Shown: positions 52,784 through 60,495 of the stretch, piece after piece
Layout: every line of letters starts with the position of its first letter
How positions within the stretch are numbered: the stretch's first letter is position 1
DNA from: Bacillus sp. CH30_1T
GTDB lineage: Bacteria; Bacillota; Bacilli; Bacillales; Bacillaceae_B
NCBI RefSeq assembly: GCF_008364765.1
Contig: NZ_VTUY01000001.1
Location: forward strand, 1,526 to 65,525
DNA length: 64,000 bases
Reading direction: 5' to 3'
The notes under the pieces: model-generated
Databases searched by the model: none
The model's input: only the letters and a program-made list of their open reading frames with translations
Told to the model about the DNA's origin: nothing
Position numbers and translations under genes: made by a program

Positions 52784-53626
52784 ATGAGTGAACAGATACT
52801 GAAAATAAATAATGTAGAGATATGTACTGAAAGTTTTGGAAATCCTAAGGACCCTGCTGTGCTATTAATCATGGGTGCGATGTCTTCATTAGACTGGTGG
52901 GATGAGGACTTCTGTCTCCACATCGCTGATCAAGGAAGGTTTGTTATTCGGTACGATCATCGGGATCTGGGACGATCGACGATTTATGAGCCTGGTACTT
53001 CCAACTATACAATAACGGACATGGCTGACGATGCGGTTGGAGTCCTGGATGCATATTCCATAGCGCAGGCTCATATCGTCGGTATGTCTTTGGGTGGTAT
53101 GATTGGCCAGATTCTTGCCCTAAGATATCCGGAACGCATATTTACGCTTACGCTTATAGCATCAAGTGTGTTTGGGACTGAGATGGAAAAATTGCCTCCA
53201 ATGGATCAGAGCATACTGGATCACCATGCGAAAAGTGCTTCCATAGATTGGTCGAACCGGGAGGCCGTCATTCCCTATCTTGCGGATGGATGGAAAACTT
53301 TAGCTGGTTCCAAACCTTTTGAGCAGGAAAGAATATATAGACTTGCGGAAAGAGAAGCAGATCGTGCCAAACAGCTATCGAGCAGATTTAATCATGCTAT
53401 GCTGCAAGGCGGAGGCGAGTACTACGATAGGATGGGGGAAATCAGAGTACCAGTGCTCATTATTCATGGCACAGAAGATCCAGCTCTACCATACGAGCAT
53501 GGTCTCGCTCTTATGAAATCCATTCCCCATGCTGAACTAGTGACTCTTGATGGATCAGGGCATGAGATTCATAGTGAAGACTGGAATCAAATTATCGATT
53601 CAGTAATAAATCATAGTTCGCGATAA
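52784..53626 (+). CDS. Alpha/beta hydrolase
   Basis: A 280-residue alpha/beta-fold hydrolase. The nucleophile elbow is GMSLGGMIG (about residues 103-111), the acid is in HGTEDPALP and the catalytic His in DGSGHEIHSED; the oxyanion-hole strand is LLIMGAMSSLDWW. The family resembles aclacinomycin methylesterase-like and other small esterases, so the substrate is probably an ester or lactone. AATACGGAGGT precedes the ATG. Single gene with its own terminator. Confidence 0.87.
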   Translation: MSEQILKINNVEICTESFGNPKDPAVLLIMGAMSSLDWWDEDFCLHIADQGRFVIRYDHRDLGRSTIYEPGTSNYTITDMADDAVGVLDAYSIAQAHIVGMSLGGMIGQILALRYPERIFTLTLIASSVFGTEMEKLPPMDQSILDHHAKSASIDWSNREAVIPYLADGWKTLAGSKPFEQERIYRLAEREADRAKQLSSRFNHAMLQGGGEYYDRMGEIRVPVLIIHGTEDPALPYEHGLALMKSIPHAELVTLDGSGHEIHSEDWNQIIDSVINHSSR

Positions 53627-53648
53627 ATGGTTACCCCTATATTAATTA

Positions 53649-53688
53649 AAAGCCCAATTTCTCAGTGTATAACGAGATATTGGGCTTT
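53649..53688 (+). terminator. Terminator after the alpha/beta hydrolase gene
   Basis: AAAGCCCAAT (53649-53658) pairs with ATTGGGCTTT (53679-53688), with additional CTC/GAG pairing inside. Confidence 0.8.
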
Positions 53689-53832
53689 CTTCACTTTACT
53701 ATCTCGCCCTATTTAAGAAAGACACTTTTCTTTGTTACAGATAAGCGCCTGGAAATTGAATAACTTAGTAACTGGTCTTGTTGAATTATGCCATGTCATG
53801 TGCACAATCCTTTATTAGGAAGCAAAAGGTTG

Positions 53833-54441
53833 TTAACTTTGTAATTTTGTCTTGTTCTGATCTTTCCTTCTTCCCCATGGTTTTAAATATGAAATGACAG
53901 CCAAGAAAAGCAAGATTGAAAAACTGATCGCTGTTCCTATAAATAACATTTCTCGATTTTCAAGATATAGAGGGTTTTGTAAAGGATGAAGTGAACTCGA
54001 GAATATTGGTTTAAAATTATCATGTATCCACATTCTCATAAAATTGCCACCAAACGTTATCGCTACAATATTTCCGATCCATTTCGCCATCACCCAATAA
54101 TGCTTCGTCATTCCCCAATGGGTTCGTACAGCTAACCAAACTCCTGTAATAAGAGAAGTAAACGCACCAGGAATAATTAAAAACCAATCAAAAAATTGGA
54201 TAAATAAGTGTGCAGCATAGATAAGATCTTGGTCTGTTATAAAGGTTGTAGAAAGTGCTAATAGGAGCGTGCCGAACATGCCGCTGAAATATATAATTAC
54301 CGAGATGATATGAGCGATGAGCCACCCATTTTTCCTCTTCATACTTAACTTTTTCGATTTTCTCTTCCCAAACCATGTTAGTACTCCAACGATGGATAAT
54401 AGAATGACAAGAATCACTAATAAATCAAAAAACAATCTCAA
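53833..54441 (-). CDS. Hypothetical membrane protein (DUF2269-like)
   Basis: A 202-residue protein with about five hydrophobic segments. WLIAHIISVIIYFSGMFGTL, a second segment with LFIQFFDWFLIIPGAFTSLI, and a conserved-looking TGVWLAVRTHWGMTKHYWVM loop resemble DUF2269-type proteins with histidines on helices. Function unknown. It is the last gene of a three-gene minus-strand operon with a small membrane protein and an ArsR-type regulator, so it is probably under that regulator's control. Confidence 0.65.
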   Translation of the reverse strand: MRLFFDLLVILVILLSIVGVLTWFGKRKSKKLSMKRKNGWLIAHIISVIIYFSGMFGTLLLALSTTFITDQDLIYAAHLFIQFFDWFLIIPGAFTSLITGVWLAVRTHWGMTKHYWVMAKWIGNIVAITFGGNFMRMWIHDNFKPIFSSSLHPLQNPLYLENREMLFIGTAISFSILLFLAVISYLKPWGRRKDQNKTKLQS

Positions 54442-54512
54442 TTATGTTCCTCCTGTAATTAAAAAAGATCATGTAACCAGCTACATTAAATAGATGATTT
54501 AGATTCTTCGAT

Positions 54513-54770
54513 TCATTCTACTTCTCGAATCATTTTTTCCATAGAAGCTACACGTTCACGGAGGTCAGTTAAATCTTCGGACATTTTCTTTTGTACCAAG
54601 ATAGATTCTTCAGCAAGCTTGCGATATTCCTCATCTCTGGCGATTTCACGACTATTCATTGACTTTGCCCGTGAATTCTTGAAAAATTGTGTTACGATAA
54701 CGACTCCTACCACAGTAAATAATAAAATCATTCCAAAGGCAAATAGCATTCCTGCATAATCCATGGTCAT
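54513..54770 (-). CDS. Small membrane-anchored coiled-coil protein
   Basis: An 85-residue protein: one N-terminal membrane helix (MLFAFGMILLFTVVGVVIV, about residues 8-26) and a charged helical tail (RDEEYRKLAEESILVQKKMS and onward) that should form a coiled coil. The layout resembles PspB-like membrane adaptors, but I see no specific motif. Its start overlaps the stop of the ArsR-type gene by 4 bp, so it is translated together with it. It may sense or relay a membrane signal to the regulator. Confidence 0.7.
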   Translation of the reverse strand: MTMDYAGMLFAFGMILLFTVVGVVIVTQFFKNSRAKSMNSREIARDEEYRKLAEESILVQKKMSEDLTDLRERVASMEKMIREVE

Positions 54771-55165
54771 TTTCTTTTCCCCTCACTTTTAGATTTTTTA
54801 ATGGTTAATGTTTTTGTAACTTCGGCTATGTTTTCTGGAGTTATCTGCAAATAAAATGGTGTGATTTCGTAATAATTCATTGCCTTTCCATCCTCTGATA
54901 ACTCTAAATTGCTTGCGACTAACCCAGCATTCTCCAGGCGTTTGAGGTGCATATAAAGCAATGGACGACTCATTTCCATCTCACGTGCAAGCTGGCTGAC
55001 ATAGATCCGTCTGCCCTGCAATAGAGCGATGATCTGTAACCGATGTGGGTTAGACAAAGCCTCCAGCATTTTAATAAAATCATCTCCAGAAGGTAATAAT
55101 GATGACAATTCTTTATTTTCATCCATAAGTATAAGGCATGAATATCCCATTCCCTCCTTCATCAA
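54767..55165 (-). CDS. ArsR-type winged-helix regulator
   Basis: Up to 132 residues of a small winged-helix repressor. ALSNPHRLQIIALLQGRRIY is the typical ArsR-type beginning, LAREMEMSRPLLYMHLKRLE the recognition helix region, and AGLVASNLELSEDGKAMNYY the wing. No ArsR metal-binding ELCVCDL-type motif is present, so the signal is not a metal at that site. The start is unclear: TTG 55165, ATG 55162 and ATG 55126 are possible, since the AAGGAGGG in the area lies inside the frame. It heads an operon with two membrane proteins, and two palindromic sites lie directly upstream. Confidence 0.8.
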   Translation of the reverse strand: MMKEGMGYSCLILMDENKELSSLLPSGDDFIKMLEALSNPHRLQIIALLQGRRIYVSQLAREMEMSRPLLYMHLKRLENAGLVASNLELSEDGKAMNYYEITPFYLQITPENIAEVTKTLTIKKSKSEGKRK

Positions 55166-55206
55166 AAGTTCCAGTCCTGAACAAAGATTATTAAGGTACA
55201 GACACG

Positions 55207-55250
55207 TGTAATATATTTCTTACACGTGTACCTGTAATAAATATATTACA
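55207..55250. promoter_or_regulatory. Paired palindromic operators of the ArsR-type operon
   Basis: TGTAATATATTTCTTACA (55207-55224) and TGTAATAAATATATTACA (55233-55250) have the same TGTAAT-N6-ATTACA pattern (one mismatch in the first), 26 bp apart and thus on almost the same DNA face. The first is extended to ACACGTGTAA/TTACACGTGT. The position just upstream of the regulator gene suggests autoregulation. Confidence 0.7.
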
Positions 55251-55330
55251 CATGTATATTTATTGTCAATATAGAATTGATTGTTTATCCCAACTATTTA
55301 CTCCTTTAAAACATCGGACAGATAATTTTA

Positions 55331-55371
55331 AAAGCCGACTCCCTGGACCATAAGGAATCGACTTTTTTAAT
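55331..55371. terminator. Terminator-like imperfect hairpin
   Basis: AAAGCCGACTCC pairs with GGAATCGACTTT (10 of 12) and is followed by TTT on the plus strand. No plus-strand gene ends nearby. Confidence 0.4.
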
Positions 55372-55432
55372 TTGTCTTTTTTTTTGGCTCTTTTCGCAAA
55401 GATTGTTGTTTTCTAGCATAGAATCTGCCAGG

Positions 55433-55599
55433 GCTCTGTCAACCAGTTTATGCTGGATGGTGAGGGGAACTGCTCCGCTTTCCGCGGACGTTCGGCCGAG
55501 CCTCCTCAGCTTCGCTTCCGGGGTCTCGGCACGCCCGTACTTCCGCAGGAGTCTGCGCAGTTCCCCTCACCATCTTTAACAGAATTTTCTTGACAGAGC
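55433..55599. repeat. Structured repeat A with terminal and nested inverted repeats
   Basis: GCTCTGTCAA (55433-55442) and TTGACAGAGC (55590-55599) are terminal inverted repeats. Inside, GATGGTGAGGGGAACTGC pairs with its complement near 55558-55575, and the centre has the CTTTCCGCGGAC, GAGCCTCCTC, GGGGTCTCGG and CCGCAGGAGTC blocks also seen in the MITE-like elements. It is probably a non-autonomous element or structured RNA of the same general kind. Confidence 0.65.
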
Positions 55600-55739
55600 T
55601 TCAAGGTGTGCAAGAAAACAATGTAACTAGAAAAAATATTTCTTCTTCCTTAAAAGGAAAATCAATCTCTACTTACCTTAAATGAGATTGTTTGCAAAAT
55701 TCTTGTTATTATTGATATCCATTAAGGATACATGCTCAG

Positions 55740-55872
55740 AAAGTTGATTCTCGCTGCAGGATGCTCGACTCCTGCGGGAAATAGCTGGACAGGTGAGACC
55801 CCGGAGGCGAAGCCGAGGAGGCTCACCGCCAGCCCCGCGGAAAGCGAGCATCCTGGAGCGGAAATCAACTAT
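55740..55872. repeat. Structured repeat B, inverted relative to A
   Basis: GTTGATTCTCGCT and CAGGATGCTCG on one side pair with CGAGCATCCTG and AGCGGAAATCAAC on the other. The centre carries CTCCTGCGGGAA, GTGAGACCCCGGAGGCG and CCCCGCGGAAAGCG, the reverse complement of the blocks in repeat A. Confidence 0.65.
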
Positions 55873-56312
55873 TACATTCTCCTCTACAATAGCAACAAAC
55901 TATACAAAAAGAGCCTTTTTTTTTAGGTTTTCGCAAAGATTGTTGTTTTATAAGTGTTGGACGACGCGTACGGCGTGAAATTCTAGATCATCACGGAATA
56001 CAATCGTTTAATTACTTGTCAGGATCAGAAACGAAATTAAGAAAATTGTCCGCATTTCTCACTCATCTACTAATCAAGTCTTACTTCATACGACTTTTCA
56101 TCTATTTTAAGAAAATTCCGTCTAATCTTCCAAAATTGAAAAATTTTGTCCTATAATAGAATTTAAGTTTTGTATAGACTGTAAGGCATACATATATCTA
56201 ACGGCTTATACTGGGAATCAGAATTCACCATAAAAGAGATATACACCAATGCGATGTTTCCAGCACCTCAATTCGTTGATGGACCAAAAAATTAAAATTA
56301 AGGAGAAAATAA

Positions 56313-57182
56313 ATGACCTGGTTAATTTCTACTTTACTTGCTGTTTCTGTCGCTTGGTTAGCTTATAAAGTAAAAAAGGAAAAGGCTAAACAAAAAGAAA
56401 TGAGAAACAACCATTACGAAGAGTTAGCGGCTATTAAAGAATTACAAAAAGCTTCTATGGAAACGTCAGCAGCCAAATTCGATGAGAAGGTTATTCGTTT
56501 GTCCGAAACCTACAAACGAAAAATAGAAATGTTGATGATTGAGAATGAAGATATACGGAAAAATTATAGAAACCAAGGGGAAATCATCACCCATCAAATA
56601 CTAGAAAATTTCAAATCGGATCTAATTAGTAATCAAATCATATCACCAGATGAAATGATTATTATGCCGAACATTTTTATACCAGAAATAAACGGTAATA
56701 GCCGGCAGATCGATCACCTTGTACTTTTATCGACCGGTATATATGTAATAGAAACAATAAATTGGAAAGGCCACATAGTAATGGGATTGACAAGAGGGGG
56801 CAGCCGCAAATTTTCTTTTTTAGCAGATTTATTAGACAGTGAAAAAGAGGAATCGCTTATATTTGATAAAGATGAGTCGGGAGCATTAACTTTAAATACT
56901 TATGAAAATCCTATAAGTCAAGTTCAACAGACAGCTGTCATCCTATCAAATTATTTAAAAAGTCAAGATATTGAAACGTGGGTAAATCTCTTGGTATTCT
57001 TTAATCACGATGAAAAAGAGCTACACGATTGGTCGGATAACAGCATAGTTAAGAGGTTTACAAATAGTGAGCAATTACAACAGTTTTTTATAAATGAACT
57101 TACTTCCCAAAAAAGAATATATGGAGCTTTTCAGCTTAATAATATAAAGCATCTTATCGAAAGCGCTAATCATATTAATTAA
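56313..57182 (+). CDS. NERD-domain protein with altered nuclease motif
   Basis: A 289-residue protein: N-terminal membrane helix (residues 1-18), a charged coiled coil (about 20-100), then a NERD (nuclease-related) domain at about 115-230. Family elements present are FIPEINGNSRQIDHLVLLST (with the Asp of QIDH) and GIYVIETINWKGHI. In most NERD proteins the last reads ExK, as in IETKNWKG; here the Lys is replaced by Ile. Loss of that PD-(D/E)xK-type Lys suggests an inactive or altered nuclease. AAGGAG precedes the ATG. Function unknown; relatives occur on plasmids and near defence genes. Confidence 0.75.
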   Translation: MTWLISTLLAVSVAWLAYKVKKEKAKQKEMRNNHYEELAAIKELQKASMETSAAKFDEKVIRLSETYKRKIEMLMIENEDIRKNYRNQGEIITHQILENFKSDLISNQIISPDEMIIMPNIFIPEINGNSRQIDHLVLLSTGIYVIETINWKGHIVMGLTRGGSRKFSFLADLLDSEKEESLIFDKDESGALTLNTYENPISQVQQTAVILSNYLKSQDIETWVNLLVFFNHDEKELHDWSDNSIVKRFTNSEQLQQFFINELTSQKRIYGAFQLNNIKHLIESANHIN

Positions 57183-57189
57183 TAGATAT

Positions 57190-57385
57190 GTAATACCAAT
57201 CAAAAGTTTAACCGTTTTTGCAAAGCTACAATTTTCATTTGATACATCTTTATCAGTTAGTTTATTAACTATATCTTGAGCGTTCTTCAAGTCAGTATCT
57301 GATATTGATTCCTCTACTTTCTTGTCATTTGTCCAAGCTTTGGTTTCGTCAAATTCTGGACGACCCTTTACATCGACATGGCCAA
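57190..57385 (-). pseudogene. Unidentified gene remnant
   Basis: On the minus strand an open stretch starts after a stop at about 57388 and encodes GHVDVKGRPEFDETKAWTND and a further 45 charged residues (SDTDLKNAQDIVNKLTDKD among them) before running into the antisense of the NERD gene. It has no start codon and looks protein-like in composition. I do not recognise the family; it is probably the inside of a lost gene. Confidence 0.35.
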
Positions 57386-57413
57386 GTTAGCCTACTACGA
57401 AGACTTAAACTAA

Positions 57414-57688
57414 AAAGGCTGAGACAAAACAAAAAACCACGACATCAAGACGAACAATTTCAGTGTAGGATCTTAATACCGCTAATGATTTCCGTGCAAG
57501 ACTACGCTTTCCGCGGGTAGCCCGTGAGCCTCCTCGGCAAGCCTGCGGGGTCTCACATAAGCTACTCTTCCCGCAGGAGTCTTCGTCTTTCACTCCAATC
57601 AACCGCTGGAAAGCGCTAAAATCTAAATGTACATTGAACAAATTAGTTCGGGTTTTACTTGACTATCACACTTTTGTCCCAGCCTCTT
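57414..57688. mobile_element. MITE-like element, copy 3 (275 bp)
   Basis: AAAGGCTGAGACAAAA (57414-57429) and TTTTGTCCCAGCCTCTT (57672-57688) are the terminal inverted repeats, one mismatch. The GC-rich core is identical to copy 2 over more than 100 bp; the right side is shorter than in the other copies. Its right end supplies the last codons and stop of the VanZ-family gene. Confidence 0.75.
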
Positions 57689-58322
57689 TGTCTTGCCTGT
57701 AACCTTGTCGTCTAAAAGCCCAATAAATCCCTCTGTCATAAAATTTGACGCCAAAGTGTCGGATTAATGCAAAGGTCAGAAAACCTACCAAAATCCCCGT
57801 CATGTTAGTCATCACATCCACAACATCCGTGATACCTAGGCGAAAAACATATTGAGAGGACTCAATCAGCAGGACCAAAGCCAATCCCGCGAACATTGTC
57901 CGCCAGAAACCTCGCAACAGCAGATAAAGCATCCAACCAATAGGAAGAAAAATCAGGATATTGGCCAAAGTTTTTATAGTATTATTCCAGAAGACCGCCT
58001 GCCACTGCAGATTAACCCCGGTAATGCCATCACCGTAAGTCTTGAAAAGAATAAAAATCATGCTACTTAGAAAATACATGATGCCTTCCAACCAAACAAA
58101 CCATTTGTAAAAGCGCCCACGGCAAAGCTGATAAATATTAGCCACAAAAAAAAGACTGGTCAAAAGATAGAGAGCCGTGGCTGGCCAGATACTATCAAAA
58201 GCAGCCATTCCAAACATGAGCCTGAGCAAATAGCGCCCAAAGCCCCCATAAAACCATAGATAGGCGCACAGAAAAGGAAGAAAAAGAATAGTTGTCAGAA
58301 TAAGTGCTGTTTTTTTAGTCAT
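57666..58322 (-). CDS. VanZ-family membrane protein
   Basis: A 218-residue membrane protein with about six helices. The VanZ family signature is visible as NILIFLPIGWMLYLLL, then ALVLLIESSQYVFRLGITDV and VMTNMTGILVGFLTF. VanZ of Tn1546 gives teicoplanin tolerance by an unknown mechanism. The last seven residues, KEAGTKV, and the stop codon come from the MITE-like element, so the native C-terminus was probably replaced. It lies 76 bp downstream of vanY on the same strand and is probably cotranscribed with it. Confidence 0.82.
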   Translation of the reverse strand: MTKKTALILTTILFLPFLCAYLWFYGGFGRYLLRLMFGMAAFDSIWPATALYLLTSLFFVANIYQLCRGRFYKWFVWLEGIMYFLSSMIFILFKTYGDGITGVNLQWQAVFWNNTIKTLANILIFLPIGWMLYLLLRGFWRTMFAGLALVLLIESSQYVFRLGITDVVDVMTNMTGILVGFLTFALIRHFGVKFYDRGIYWAFRRQGYRQDKEAGTKV

Positions 58323-58398
58323 GTACCATAATGCCTTTCATCAATTTCGTTAGTTTCATTCCGCATCCTCACCTTCCCTTTAGTTTCATGCGTGCTTA

Positions 58399-59277
58399 TT
58401 AGGGAAACACCGTCACAATCACACCATCGATATTGTTACCCGATATCTCATAACGATGATTGGCAGGCACATGTATGGTCGTATTTTTAGTAACAGGATA
58501 ATAAGAAATCTCATAGTTTTCCCCATTTAAACTAGAAGAAATGGTTTTTTTTTCTTTTAGGTATGCCATATATTCTTCTAAAACGAAGTTCTTTTCTTTC
58601 ATAATCGCGCTATGAGGGAAACCAACATAGCGGATGTGCCATGGTTCATATTGAATTCCTGTTATGTCCGTTTTATCCTCTGGATAACGTAAAATGAACC
58701 CGTATTTCCAAGCGTTTTCTTCTATCCACTTTCCTTCTGGTGCATCAGCCATCTTCATTTGAGTAGATCCTACATCAAGGGATAAGCCCAGATTGTGTTC
58801 ACTATAGCCAGGTGGCAAGGCATAGGCAGAACCCATATCTTGATAAAGGACACTTTGCTCACCAAAGTCTCGAAAGCCGCTTGTAATGGCGAAATATTGA
58901 AGGCCATCTTTTTCAGCAGCTGCAACCATCTCTGAGAATTTATTTGCAACATCCTCTGACAAATGAATGTCACTGCCTAACAACACGTAACCTTGTGCCA
59001 ATTCATAGTTTGCAGATAAATTGACAATATCCGATTTAATACTCTCTTGGTGAACAGGATATTCACTATTGACCAAAAGCAGATCTCCTTGATAGATTTG
59101 GTCTTCTGAAATTTCAATTTTTTTGATATCTCTATTAACTCTTACACCCTCTGCTATATCAATTTTAGGTTGATCATAGTGTTGTATTTTTACTTTTGGT
59201 TCAGAAAGAGGTTCCATATTTACGAAAGTTAACCCTAGGCAAAATAATAATAATAATAAAAAGCCCCACTTCTTCAT
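58399..59277 (-). CDS. vanY: D-alanyl-D-alanine carboxypeptidase, VanY type
   Basis: A 292-residue zinc carboxypeptidase that removes the terminal D-Ala from peptidoglycan precursors. An N-terminal membrane anchor (residues 1-20) leaves the domain outside. Active-site elements are GFRDFGEQSVLY, SEHNLGLSLDVG (zinc His and Asp) and YEPWHIRYVG (catalytic Glu and zinc His). The C-terminus has an extra beta domain (NHRYEISGNNIDGVIVTVF) as in Tn1546 VanY. AAGGAGG precedes the ATG. It follows vanS with a candidate VanR site in the gap. No vanHAX genes are visible, so D-Lac substitution is not encoded here. Confidence 0.9.
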   Translation of the reverse strand: MKKWGFLLLLLFCLGLTFVNMEPLSEPKVKIQHYDQPKIDIAEGVRVNRDIKKIEISEDQIYQGDLLLVNSEYPVHQESIKSDIVNLSANYELAQGYVLLGSDIHLSEDVANKFSEMVAAAEKDGLQYFAITSGFRDFGEQSVLYQDMGSAYALPPGYSEHNLGLSLDVGSTQMKMADAPEGKWIEENAWKYGFILRYPEDKTDITGIQYEPWHIRYVGFPHSAIMKEKNFVLEEYMAYLKEKKTISSSLNGENYEISYYPVTKNTTIHVPANHRYEISGNNIDGVIVTVFP

Positions 59278-59348
59278 TAATCAGTTTCCTCCTTAATCTT
59301 ATTTGCTTATAAGTGTAGGGAAAACTATTTAAAAAAAGAGTGGGGTAA

Positions 59349-59366
59349 ATTTTAAATTTTTCTTAA
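59349..59366 (-). promoter_or_regulatory. Candidate VanR-binding direct repeat before vanY
   Basis: On the minus strand TTAAGAAAAATTTAAAAT, two TTAA-R-A blocks with an 11-bp period. It matches the site upstream of vanR (61518-61535) at 15 of 18 positions and lies in the vanS-vanY gap. Confidence 0.5.
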
Positions 59367-59382
59367 ATCCTTTTCTCGGACT

Positions 59383-60495
59383 TTATACTTGATCTTTTTT
59401 TCCACTATCCTCCGGTAAGCGCACTTCAAAACTGGTACGTAATATACTACTTTCGGCAGTAATGGTCCCATCATGCTGCTCCACAATATTCTTGGCAATG
59501 AACAGGCCGATCCCGGTGCCACCTCCTTGATGAGTTCGTGCCTTGTCACCGGTATAAAACATATCAAAGAGATAGGGCAATTCATTCTGAGGAATGGGAT
59601 CTCCATAATTCACAACCTGAACAACCACTTTCCCAGAATCAATAAAGCCGTTAATATCCACAAACTGGCCATCGTTACCATAGCGATTCGAATTGGTAAG
59701 TAGATTTTCAAACACACGCGCTAATAGCTCTCCATCACCCAATACAGGTAATTGCGGAGTCACATTCACTCTAGCAATCAAATCATTCTTCTCGAAGACA
59801 GGATACAATTCTTCCTTTAATTGATTAAGGAGGTCACTTAAATTTATATGATTTTTTTTAATTGGCAATATGCCATAGTTCATTCGCGTTATTTCAAATA
59901 ATTCATCAATAAGTCTTTCTAAACGCTGAGATTTCGTAAAGGCAATTGTTAGAAAATGTCTGACTTGTTCTTTTGTCAATTTCTCATCCTTAAGGATTAA
60001 ATCTAAATAACCTAAAACGGAGGTGAGCGGTGTACGGAGATCATGAGCTAAATTGACGACTAACTGCTCTTTACTACTTTCCGAAAAATCCCCTCTTTCT
60101 ATGGCTTGTTCCAATTTTTCACTTGCCAGATTAATGCTTTGTGCAAGATCACTAAATTCATCATTTGACAATATTTGAACTCGATGCTTAAAGTCACCCT
60201 GAGCGAGATAATGAATTCCTTTTGAAATCTCATTGAAATAAGCAGAATAGGGTTTTGTAAGTAAAAAGAAAAAGAATATCGAAAGCAGGGTAAATACCAG
60301 TAAAAAGACGTTAAGGTCTCCAAAATTCCCTATGATATTGCGAAAATAAGCTAGTGTATCCCCATAATTAACATTTGAATAATAATACAATTGGAGTCCT
60401 TTAAAGAGTAAGTATGTTATGGCGCTAGACAACAACATGCTTAAGCCTAACAACATTATCATTTTTGAACGAAAGCCTCGTAGAATATTACCCAT
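59383..60495 (-). CDS. vanS: Sensor histidine kinase, VanS type
   Basis: A 370-residue membrane sensor kinase. The start is the ATG at 60495, which overlaps the last codons of vanR; the frame itself runs further back inside vanR. Two membrane helices (about residues 10-33 and 61-82), a HAMP linker (YLAQGDFKHRVQILSNDEF), the phosphoacceptor His151 in NLAHDLRTPLTSVLGYLDLI, N box ENLLTNSNRYGND, and G boxes GGGTGIGLFIAKNI. The LAHDLRTPLTSVLGYL block is close to VanS of the VanA type. The short extracellular loop (about 28 residues) fits this class. Signal: glycopeptide or cell wall state, inferred. Confidence 0.88.
   Translation of the reverse strand: MGNILRGFRSKMIMLLGLSMLLSSAITYLLFKGLQLYYYSNVNYGDTLAYFRNIIGNFGDLNVFLLVFTLLSIFFFFLLTKPYSAYFNEISKGIHYLAQGDFKHRVQILSNDEFSDLAQSINLASEKLEQAIERGDFSESSKEQLVVNLAHDLRTPLTSVLGYLDLILKDEKLTKEQVRHFLTIAFTKSQRLERLIDELFEITRMNYGILPIKKNHINLSDLLNQLKEELYPVFEKNDLIARVNVTPQLPVLGDGELLARVFENLLTNSNRYGNDGQFVDINGFIDSGKVVVQVVNYGDPIPQNELPYLFDMFYTGDKARTHQGGGTGIGLFIAKNIVEQHDGTITAESSILRTSFEVRLPEDSGKKDQV

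Larger units (their letters stand above)
55391..55949 (+). repeat. 22-bp direct repeats flanking repeats A and B
   Basis: TTTTCGCAAAGATTGTTGTT plus TT occurs at 55391-55412 and again at 55928-55949 in the same orientation, bracketing both structured repeats. Between B and the second copy AAAAAGAGCC mirrors the GGCTCTTTT next to the first copy. Confidence 0.7.

Noticed and set aside
57075..57290. 71-codon minus-strand frame starting MKNAQDIVNKLTD as an intact gene
   Set aside because: Its start is internal to a longer open stretch and its end is antisense to the NERD gene; listed only as a remnant.
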